6,528 nucleotides of DNA from the NCBI GenBank assembly GCA_022567275.1, contig JADFHH010000096.1, positions 1-6,528 of the forward strand, given 5' to 3'. Below, piece by piece: positions 1-6,528 of this stretch (positions are counted from its first letter, which is position 1; every line of letters starts with the position of its first letter). A model generated the notes under the pieces. That model was not told where the DNA came from and did not search any database. It saw only the letters and a list, made by a program, of their open reading frames with translations. This DNA is from Pseudomonadota bacterium (lineage in GTDB: Bacteria > Pseudomonadota > Alphaproteobacteria > Rhizobiales > Methyloligellaceae). The position numbers were made by a program, and so were the translations under genes.

Positions 1-57
1 CCGGCGCTTGAAGTCGTCGCTCCATCTACGGCGCGTCCGCCTTGGCATTCCAGACAT
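1..57 (-). CDS. IS transposase OrfA (TnpA-like), N-terminal fragment
   Basis: Only the first 19 codons are in the window, reading MSGMPRRTRRRWSDDFKRR from the ATG at 57 and leaving at base 1. A basic run followed by R-x-W-S-[DE]-[DE]-F-K is the usual opening of the helix-turn-helix OrfA/TnpA proteins of IS66 and IS3/IS911 elements, which bind the element's ends. A second in-frame ATG lies three codons in. There is no strong ribosome binding site; GTGGA sits rather far upstream. The position just inside a GTAAGCG-type terminus supports the call. With so few residues, the family is uncertain and intactness cannot be judged. Confidence 0.6.
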   Translation of the reverse strand, partial: MSGMPRRTRRRWSDDFKRR

Positions 58-62
58 CGGTT

Positions 63-111
63 AGTGTCCACTTATTTTAAGCGGACACTTAAGCCCGCAA
101 TCCGCGGACAC
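63..111. repeat. Hairpin and repeated GTGTCC motif in the IS leader
   Basis: AGTGTCCACTTA (63-74) pairs with TAAGCGGACACT (78-89), one mismatch (A70/C82), around a three-base loop. GCGGACAC occurs at 81-88 and again at 104-111. These lie between the proposed IS end and the OrfA start, where subterminal transposase-binding sites or control of transposase expression would be expected. No U-tract follows on either strand, so it is not an obvious terminator. The role is inferred from position. Confidence 0.5.
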
Positions 112-183
112 AGTTACAGATCAGCGGCTCAGGCAAAAGGTGGGGGAGGCCGGACGCTTACGTTCATCATAGCCTACCCCCCT

Positions 184-2001
<1,818 letters not shown>

Positions 2002-2045
2002 GGGGGCGCTTCTAGCACTGTGATGCGTGCTGCGGGAAGTGGAGT

Positions 2046-2921
2046 CTATCTTCCCCGCCACGCCCGTTGCGGCCTGTGACCGGCCGGGAAGGGCGGCGCC
2101 TGGGACATGATCAGAATGGAGATGCGCCGGTTCGATGCCAGGAACGGGTCTTCGGGAAACAGCGGTTCGGCGTCGGCGCGGCCGATGACCGAATGGAAGC
2201 GGTCATGGGGCAAGCCGTTTTCGGCCAGGATACGCCGTGCGGCCCTGGCCCGGTCGGCGGACAAATCCCAAAGCGTATAACCGGGCCTGTCGTAGAGCCG
2301 GGCGGAGTCGGTGTGGCCGGTGATTTGAATCTGGTTCGGCAGCTGTTTGAGTACAGGGGCCATCTTCGCCAGCAGTTTCACCGTACGCTCATAGGGCGTC
2401 ACGGAGCCTTGCGGGAACATCGAGCGGCCCTCCTGATCGACGAGCTGGATTAGCAGTCCCTCGGGCGTCTCCTCCACCAGAATATTGTCGGAAACTTCGG
2501 TGATCTCCGGCAACTCCCGCCAGGCCTGGCGCAATGACGCGGCGGCGAACGCGAAATGGCGCGGACGCTCGATTTCGCTTTTCTCGATATCGTGGGTGTT
2601 TGCCTCGGGACCCTGCTTGCGCCGCAGATCATGGCTTTTCTCGGCGAAATCGGAATCCTGGTCACGCGCAAGCGGTGAGATATTTCTGACAAAGTCACGC
2701 ACCGGCACGCCTTCTTGTTCGATCATGCCCGCTTTGCGCTCGACATCCTTGATGCCGAATGCTTCGCGCATGGAACCCGCCACAACCTGCAGCTTCTCCT
2801 GGTCCTGGATCGAGAAGGAGATGATCAGGACGAAGAAGCACACCAGGATCGACATCAGATCGGCGAAAGTGATCAGCCATGAGGGCTGACCATCATGGGA
2901 AGCTTCAACTCTTCGTGCCAT
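2046..2921 (-). CDS. motB: Flagellar stator protein MotB/PomB-like (OmpA-family C-terminus)
   Basis: This is the stator subunit that anchors the flagellar motor to peptidoglycan and carries the channel's ion-binding aspartate. The 291-residue product has a short cytoplasmic N-terminus, one membrane span (about 15-37) with the conserved FADLM motif and Asp21, and a plug-like segment just after it (about 41-56, AGSMREAFG). A charged linker follows, then an OmpA-type peptidoglycan-binding domain (about 150-273) with TGHTDS (201-206), LSADRAR (220-226) and NRRI (264-267). A Cys seven residues after the Asp, the CFFVL..SFS run and the AGSM..AFG segment resemble Vibrio PomB more than E. coli MotB. 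I chose the ATG at 2921, preceded by GAGTGGA; an in-frame GTG at 2933 would add four residues. It follows the motA-like gene by about 40 bases. Confidence 0.92.
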   Translation of the reverse strand: MARRVEASHDGQPSWLITFADLMSILVCFFVLIISFSIQDQEKLQVVAGSMREAFGIKDVERKAGMIEQEGVPVRDFVRNISPLARDQDSDFAEKSHDLRRKQGPEANTHDIEKSEIERPRHFAFAAASLRQAWRELPEITEVSDNILVEETPEGLLIQLVDQEGRSMFPQGSVTPYERTVKLLAKMAPVLKQLPNQIQITGHTDSARLYDRPGYTLWDLSADRARAARRILAENGLPHDRFHSVIGRADAEPLFPEDPFLASNRRISILIMSQAPPFPAGHRPQRAWRGR

Positions 2922-2961
2922 TGCTGCGTCCACTCATTGACGGGTTCCAGGGTTTTGGACT

Positions 2962-3750
2962 CTAGGTGGCCATCGCCTCGGCAGCCTCATCCGCGGCGAT
3001 TTTCGAGCGCGTTTTCTCCGGCAGATATGCGACCAGCATTTCGCGGATAAGATTCGGGTTCTTGCCCGAACTCAACTGCATGATGCCGTCAATTGTAAGG
3101 GTCTGGCTGACATCGACAATCTTGCCCTTGGTCGACAGCTTGTCGGCGATGGGCAGGGCGATAAGGTTGGCGATCACGGCGCCATAGAGCGTCGTCAGAA
3201 GCGCCACCGCCATGGCTGGACCGATCGTGGAGGGGTCCTCCATATTGCTCAGCATTTGCACCAGACCGACAAGCGTACCAATCATTCCGAATGCCGGAGC
3301 GGCGTCGCCAATGGCCTTGTAAATGCGCTGGCCTTCGTCGAGTTGTTTGAGATTCTGATCGCGCTCGAGCTCCAGCGACTCCTTGATGAACGCCGGTTCG
3401 TATCCATCGGCGACGAACTGTGCGCCTTTCTTCAGGAAGGGATCGTCTATCTCCAGATTGTCGAGGGCGAGCGGGCCCTCGCGCCGAACCTTTTCGGCCA
3501 GCACGGCAATTTGTTCGATCATTTCCATCGGATCGGTCTGCTTGTGGGTGAAGGCCACCTTGCCGCCGAGTGCAAGCGCATGAAAAACGACTTTCAGCGG
3601 AAAGCGGATGAAAGTCGCCGCCATGCCGCCGCCTACCACGATCATTACGGACGGTATGTTGACGAATGTCCCCACATCGCCGCCGACCATAACGGCCATT
3701 GCGACCACAACGCTGCCGGCGATAATACCTGCGATTGTTGCAATATCCAT
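2962..3750 (-). CDS. motA: Flagellar stator protein MotA/PomA-like
   Basis: This is the four-span inner-membrane stator subunit that pairs with MotB/PomB, conducts ions and pushes on FliG. At 262 residues it has PomA-like length (E. coli MotA is longer). Predicted spans are about 3-22, 30-50, 150-170 and 178-203, with a cytoplasmic loop between spans 2 and 3. That loop contains RRE (89-91) and Glu100, in the area of the FliG-contacting charged residues. Pro152 in APAFGMIGTLVG and Pro200 in ALPIADKL match the conserved channel prolines. Thr159 and Thr186/187 occupy positions linked to sodium in PomA, so Na+ coupling is plausible but inferred. The ATG at 3750 has a good AGGGA ribosome binding site. 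It is the first gene of the motA-motB-lepA run. Confidence 0.93.
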   Translation of the reverse strand: MDIATIAGIIAGSVVVAMAVMVGGDVGTFVNIPSVMIVVGGGMAATFIRFPLKVVFHALALGGKVAFTHKQTDPMEMIEQIAVLAEKVRREGPLALDNLEIDDPFLKKGAQFVADGYEPAFIKESLELERDQNLKQLDEGQRIYKAIGDAAPAFGMIGTLVGLVQMLSNMEDPSTIGPAMAVALLTTLYGAVIANLIALPIADKLSTKGKIVDVSQTLTIDGIMQLSSGKNPNLIREMLVAYLPEKTRSKIAADEAAEAMAT

Positions 3751-3755
3751 GATTT

Positions 3756-3760
3756 TCCCT
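3756..3760 (-). promoter_or_regulatory. Ribosome binding site of the motA-like gene
   Basis: AGGGA on the minus strand lies five bases before the ATG at 3750. It is the clearest Shine-Dalgarno match among the gene starts here and supports that start codon. Confidence 0.7.
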
Positions 3761-3832
3761 GATGCTCCCGTCCTGCGCGACTTGTGCGTTTAGAAGCCTT
3801 GAAATCCCATGCGCATTGTAGGAGAAAACACC

Positions 3833-3847
3833 CTAACCATTCACTAA
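3833..3847 (-). promoter_or_regulatory. Possible CtrA-type box upstream of motA
   Basis: The plus strand reads CTAA-N7-CTAA (minus strand TTAG-N7-TTAG), one mismatch per half-site from the alphaproteobacterial CtrA consensus TTAA-N7-TTAA. It includes CTAACCAT, one base from the common TTAACCAT form. It lies about 83-97 bases before the motA start. CtrA is known to control motility genes in many alphaproteobacteria. In an A+T-rich stretch such a match can arise by chance, so this is a candidate only. Confidence 0.25.
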
Positions 3848-3921
3848 AATCAAAGCATGAAGGAGTTTATTTATTCTATAAATTTCGGTAATACTTTGTT
3901 ATCTATAACTCGACATGAATA

Positions 3922-3939
3922 ACATAATATAAATTATGT
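3922..3939. repeat. Perfect short palindrome in the A+T-rich region
   Basis: ACATAAT (3922-3928) and ATTATGT (3933-3939) are exact inverted copies around ATAA. It could be a dimeric regulator's operator upstream of motA, but short A+T palindromes are common in such sequence. Confidence 0.35.
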
Positions 3940-4073
3940 ATGTATTAGAAAGAATATTATAGTTACTAATATATTAAATCTGTAAATTGGCGAAACTTTC
4001 ACCGGTTGACCGTCTGCAATTGGCCGTAGTCGCCGTTCCGCGTGAGTTTGGGCGGAGCCAGGTTACAGGGGGG

Positions 4074-4469
4074 TTAGTTTGCGGTGCGCCGGGCGAGTTC
4101 CGCTCGGGCGGCCTCCGCCAGAAACCGTGAGCGGTTGGTTGCGATCGAGTCGATTTCCTCGAGCAAGGCCTCGTCGAGCGTGACATTGACGCGCCTGGCG
4201 CGGCCCGGAACCGTCACCCCGATGACCGAAACCGCCACCATCGCGACCTCGGGATCGGAGGTAACATCCTCGATCACCGTGGGCTTGGGCAACGGATCGC
4301 CGTCGCGAACCATAAGCGCGACGTGCCCGGCGAGCGCTTCATGCGCGTTGACCAGCGCCTCTTCCGCCGTATCGCCGGCGCTGACGCAGCCCGGAAGGTC
4401 GGGAAAAGTCACGCCATAGGCGCTATCGGGTTCCTTCTCCAGAATCGCGGGATAGAAAAGTTTTTTCAT
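4074..4469 (-). CDS. hicB: HicB-family antitoxin, apparently without HicA
   Basis: The 131-residue product has the HicB architecture. Residues about 4-60 form the partly degraded RNase H-like fold (YPAILEKE, GVTFPDLPGCVSAGDTAEEAL), and about 92-127 form a ribbon-helix-helix DNA-binding segment (RRVNVTLDEALLEEIDSIA..RSRFLAEAAR). HicB proteins neutralise the small mRNA-cleaving toxin HicA and often repress their own promoter. The ATG at 4469 gives the standard MKKLFYPAI opening; an upstream in-frame start at 4628 would overlap the divergent gene and adds no recognisable domain. The ribosome binding site is weak. No HicA-like frame (about 60 residues with a G-S-H-x-x-[FY] motif) is found on either side, so this is a solitary antitoxin-like regulator or the remnant of a pair. 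It is divergent from the TPR gene, with 75 bases between. Confidence 0.85.
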   Translation of the reverse strand: MKKLFYPAILEKEPDSAYGVTFPDLPGCVSAGDTAEEALVNAHEALAGHVALMVRDGDPLPKPTVIEDVTSDPEVAMVAVSVIGVTVPGRARRVNVTLDEALLEEIDSIATNRSRFLAEAARAELARRTAN

Positions 4470-4503
4470 CGGATTTGCTTCGTCCACACATCGGGGAGCA
4501 GCA

Positions 4504-4540
4504 ACATCTATGGGATGTATGAGAGTATGATAAGACTCTT
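4504..4540. promoter_or_regulatory. Inverted repeats between hicB and the TPR gene
   Basis: Two short inverted repeats lie in the 75-base divergent intergenic space: ACATC-N5-GATGT (4504-4518) and AGAGT-N8-ACTCT (4523-4539, approximate ends). A TATGAT -10-like hexamer for the plus strand sits at 4526-4531 without a good -35. HicB proteins with a ribbon-helix-helix domain bind such repeats, so this may be an operator acting on hicB, the TPR gene or both. That is inference from position and symmetry. Confidence 0.3.
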
Positions 4541-4544
4541 CCCC

Positions 4545-6528
4545 ATGAAAAAGTCGAAAAAACGCAAAGCCCGCCCGGCCAGGGGAAAAGGGCGGGCGAA
4601 GCAGAAGCAGATGCCGAAGGCCAGACAACGGCCGGGTGCAGAGGCTGCCTCTTCCGCCGAGCTGTTCTCCGGCGGATTCGACTTTTCAGCCTCCTCTGCG
4701 CCGAGGGGCGGGTCAGACCTCATCGGCCGCTCACGCGCCGAATTGCAAAAGGGCAATCCCGGGCAAGCCCTTGCCCTGGCGCGTCAGGCGCTCAGCTCAA
4801 GTCCGCAAGACGCCGAGGCGCTCAATCTGGCCGGCGTCGCCGCCTTCCAGTCCGGTCAGCCGCGCGACGGCCTCGATCTGCTGCGCACGGCGGTTGCCTT
4901 CGCGCCCGAAAACGCCGAAGCACAAACCAATCTTGGCAATGTGCTGGCCGCGCTCGATCGCCCCGGCGAGGCCGAAGCCGCTTACAAGGCAGCCGCCTCG
5001 GCGGACGCCAGCTATGCGGAAGCCGCTTTTAATCTGGGCATCCTGATGCAGGCGCAGAACCGCTTTGCCGACGCCCTTGCGGCCTTTGAGCGCGCGGTGG
5101 AAATTTCGCCAACCCATAGCGGCGCGCATCTGGGGCTGGGCAACGCGCGCAAGGCGCTCATGCGTCTCGATGCGGCCAGGGAAGCTTATGAAGCGGCGCT
5201 TCACCGCAACCCGGCCCTGGCCGAGGCGCGCACCAATCTGGCGGCGGTGCTTCAGGAGTTGGGCGATTTCGCAGGCGCGGCGCGTGAAGCCAGGCGCGCC
5301 CTCGACGTCAACCCCGAGCTGCACGAAGCGCGCTACAATTACGCCATCGCGCTGCAGGAACTTGGCCGCACCGAAGAGGCGATTGAAGCCTACGCCCAGG
5401 TGCTCGAAGGGGCGCCGGACCACGCCGCCTGCGCGCTCAATATCGGCTATGGACTGCAACAGCTCGAGCGGCTGGACGAGGCGGGGCAAGCTTTTGAAAA
5501 AGCCATCGCCATCGATCCGCATTTCGCCAAGGCGCATGTCAATCTGGCCGATTTGAGATTGCAGCAGGACAACCCGCAGGGCGCCCTCGATGTCTGTGAC
5601 GCTTTCCTCGAAAATCACCCGGGACAGGCCGACCTGCTGGCCTTCAAGGCGGTTACCCTGTGGGATCTGGGACGCGAGGACGACGCCCGCCGCCTCACTG
5701 ATTTCGCGCGCTTCGTGCGCATTGTTCATATCACCCCGCCGGAAGATTTCGACGGGCTGGCGGCCTTTAACGCCGCGCTCTGCGCCCATGTGACAAGCCA
5801 CCCCAGCCTCACGCTCGCGCCGCAAAGCCACGCCACCCGCAAGGGCAAACACTCCGGCGAGCTGCTGAACGAACCCAAGGGGCCCATTGCCGGCCTCGAG
5901 GCGGAAATTCTGCTTGGCGCCGTGGCTACCCGCGGCGAGTTTGGCGGCGATGAAAGCCACCCCTTCCTGGCCTCACCGCCGAAGCACTGGACGCTGTCGG
6001 TTTGGGGCGTGGTCATGCAGGGGGGCGGGCATCAGATCCCGCATATCCACCCCGCCGCGTGGCTCAGCGGCGTCTATTATGCGCAACTGCCCGATGCAAC
6101 CGGTACTCAGCAGAGCGGCAAGGCCGGCTGGATCGAGTTTGGCCGCCCGCCGGAGCATTTTCACAACAGAACCGCACCCGAAACCCTGTCCGTTCAGCCC
6201 GAGCCCGGCATGATGGTGCTGTTCCCGTCTTATTTTTATCACCACACGGTGCCATTCGAGGCATCCGGCACGCGCGTCTCCATCGCCTTCGACCTGATGA
6301 GCAGGACCGGCCTGCTGAAGCATGTCTTCCCAGAACTGGAGGCTTGCAAGGCCATCTCTCAGCCTGCTAAGTTCCATAATCTGGATGTGTACAAGCATAT
6401 CCTGGCCGCGGTGGACAGCGTGCCTTCCACGAAGCTGTATGTCCGACTGGCTGCCCTGTTCCACGACATTGCCAAGCCACAGACTCGGACTGAGGAAAAT
6501 GGAATCATCCATTTCCTTCATCACGAGC
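4545..6528 (+). CDS. TPR protein with C-terminal 2OG-Fe(II) oxygenase domain; frame continues into an unrelated tail
   Basis: The frame stays open from the ATG at 4545 to the right edge (661 codons, no stop). Residues 1-22 are Lys/Arg-rich. TPR units follow from about 55 to 395, with the same helix-A position recurring at 89, 123, 157, 191, 225, 259, 293, 327 and 361, exactly 34 apart. Residues about 480-583 form a 2OG-Fe(II) oxygenase domain of the type often found after TPRs in proteobacteria. It shows HQIPHIHP (His496, 500, 502), WLSGVYY, FPSYFYHH (His566) and GTRVSIAFD (Arg577), the likely iron and 2-oxoglutarate ligands. Substrate unknown; a protein hydroxylase role is possible. From about residue 584-590 the sequence belongs to another family (separate entry), so the native C-terminus is probably missing. 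No Shine-Dalgarno precedes 4545; in-frame ATGs at 4515 and 4527 are alternatives. Confidence 0.85.
   Translation, partial: MKKSKKRKARPARGKGRAKQKQMPKARQRPGAEAASSAELFSGGFDFSASSAPRGGSDLIGRSRAELQKGNPGQALALARQALSSSPQDAEALNLAGVAAFQSGQPRDGLDLLRTAVAFAPENAEAQTNLGNVLAALDRPGEAEAAYKAAASADASYAEAAFNLGILMQAQNRFADALAAFERAVEISPTHSGAHLGLGNARKALMRLDAAREAYEAALHRNPALAEARTNLAAVLQELGDFAGAAREARRALDVNPELHEARYNYAIALQELGRTEEAIEAYAQVLEGAPDHAACALNIGYGLQQLERLDEAGQAFEKAIAIDPHFAKAHVNLADLRLQQDNPQGALDVCDAFLENHPGQADLLAFKAVTLWDLGREDDARRLTDFARFVRIVHITPPEDFDGLAAFNAALCAHVTSHPSLTLAPQSHATRKGKHSGELLNEPKGPIAGLEAEILLGAVATRGEFGGDESHPFLASPPKHWTLSVWGVVMQGGGHQIPHIHPAAWLSGVYYAQLPDATGTQQSGKAGWIEFGRPPEHFHNRTAPETLSVQPEPGMMVLFPSYFYHHTVPFEASGTRVSIAFDLMSRTGLLKHVFPELEACKAISQPAKFHNLDVYKHILAAVDSVPSTKLYVRLAALFHDIAKPQTRTEENGIIHFLHHE
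6300..6528 (+). CDS. Interior fragment of a CCA-adding enzyme/poly(A) polymerase-like HD protein, in frame after the oxygenase
   Basis: Residues 586-661 of the open frame read SRTGLLKHVFPELEAC..., then QPAKFHNLDVYKHIL, then LAALFHDIAKPQT and HFLHHE. This is the pattern of the region after the nucleotidyltransferase head in bacterial tRNA nucleotidyltransferases: GLL..hPEL, then Q..x..H..DV..H, then the HD dyad in LxHDxxKP, then F..H. Putative metal ligands are His618, His640 and Asp641; His611 is also typical. The catalytic nucleotidyltransferase head is absent, so this is an internal piece, not a gene start, and it runs off the window. Codon use changes: all four Pro codons are CCA or CCT, while nearly all Pro codons in the preceding 100 are CCC or CCG, and GCT, ACT and CGA become common. 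It probably comes from a different genome. Confidence 0.75.

Larger units (their letters stand above)
1..161 (-). mobile_element. End of an IS66-like insertion sequence (partial)
   Basis: Read on the minus strand, the element appears to begin at 161 with GTAAGCGTCCGGC. IS66-family elements are known to have terminal repeats starting GTAA followed by a similar G/C-rich run, and a first ORF about 100 bases inside. Here the transposase-like ORF starts at 57, 104 bases from the proposed end. The interval between holds GTGTCC motifs, described separately. IS66-family insertion gives 8-base target duplications; the candidate copy beside this end is 162-169, but the other end lies outside the window, so this cannot be confirmed. 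The family assignment comes from memory of the terminus and OrfA style; an IS3-type element with a similar OrfA is the main alternative. Confidence 0.6.
3751..4073. other. Gene-free interval with an A+T-rich core upstream of motA
   Basis: No convincing gene fills this 323-base gap. Its middle (about 3835-3990) is very A+T-rich: I count 26 G/C in the 120 bases of 3841-3960, against a G+C-rich surround. This suits a promoter region for the leftward motA-motB-lepA genes. Several minus-strand -10-like hexamers occur (for example TAGAAT within TTTATAGAATAA), but none has a convincing -35 partner, so no promoter is called. The right part (about 3990-4073), just past the hicB stop, returns to higher G+C. 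A 16-codon ATG-to-TAA frame on the minus strand (3840-3790) has no ribosome binding site. Confidence 0.75.

Noticed and set aside
63..89. Hairpin as a terminator for lepA
   Set aside because: It lacks a U-tract in the lepA direction and lies inside the proposed IS leader.
2002..2061. Upstream GTG start for lepA (20 extra residues)
   Set aside because: It overlaps the motB stop, adds unconserved Ser/Arg/His-rich residues, and moves G1 further from the N-terminus than is usual.
3790..3840. 16-codon leader peptide before motA (minus strand)
   Set aside because: No ribosome binding site, no attenuator-like hairpin and no run of regulatory codons.
4510..4530. Micro-ORF before the TPR gene (ATG to TGA, six codons)
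   Set aside because: A GGGGAG lies upstream, but the frame is too short to separate from chance and has no informative codons.
4470..4628. N-terminal extension of hicB to 4628
   Set aside because: The extra 53 residues overlap the divergent TPR gene and show no domain. MKKLFYPAI is the usual HicB opening.
4797..5960. Minus-strand open frame of 387 codons opposite the TPR gene
   Set aside because: It has no domain pattern, and the opposite strand carries phased TPRs and an oxygenase domain. It is a shadow of codon bias.
4545..6528. A genuine three-part enzyme (TPR, oxygenase and HD domain) as a new system
   Set aside because: The HD part begins mid-family without its nucleotidyltransferase head, and codon use changes at the same point, so an artificial or accidental join is the better explanation.

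Overview
This G+C-rich window looks like a chromosomal segment of an alphaproteobacterium. The supporting signs are a LepA ortholog, a PomA/PomB-type flagellar stator pair, a TPR protein with a C-terminal 2OG-Fe(II) oxygenase domain, and GCC/CTG/CGC-rich codon use. The assignment is inferred from protein character, not from a marker gene.

Layout, left to right. Positions 1-161 are the end of an insertion sequence that resembles the IS66 family: a GTAAGCG... terminus at 161, a leader with repeated GTGTCC motifs, and the first 19 codons of a transposase OrfA running off the left edge on the minus strand. The IS lies about 22 bases past the lepA stop codon. Three minus-strand genes follow, transcribed right to left in the order motA-like (3750-2962), motB-like (2921-2046) and lepA (2001-184). 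They are closely spaced and probably one transcript. MotA and MotB form the membrane ion channel and peptidoglycan anchor that drive the flagellum. LepA (EF4) is a ribosome-associated GTPase whose link to them is only positional. Upstream of motA is about 320 bases without a convincing gene, including a very A+T-rich stretch (about 3835-3990) that probably carries the motA promoter. Next come a solitary HicB-type antitoxin gene (minus, 4469-4074) and a divergent plus-strand gene starting at 4545.

The plus-strand gene encodes a Lys/Arg-rich N-terminus, about ten TPR units with exact 34-residue phasing, and a 2OG-Fe(II) oxygenase domain. Its frame stays open to the right edge, but the protein changes identity near base 6291-6312. 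After the conserved end of the oxygenase domain (RVSIAFD) it becomes a recognisable interior piece of a CCA-adding enzyme/poly(A) polymerase-type protein with an HD domain, and codon use shifts. The simplest reading is a chimeric join (misassembly, amplification or cloning chimera) that happens to preserve frame; a real recombination or fusion is less likely. This is the most important thing to check. No convincing undescribed system was found. No tRNA, rRNA or CRISPR array was seen.
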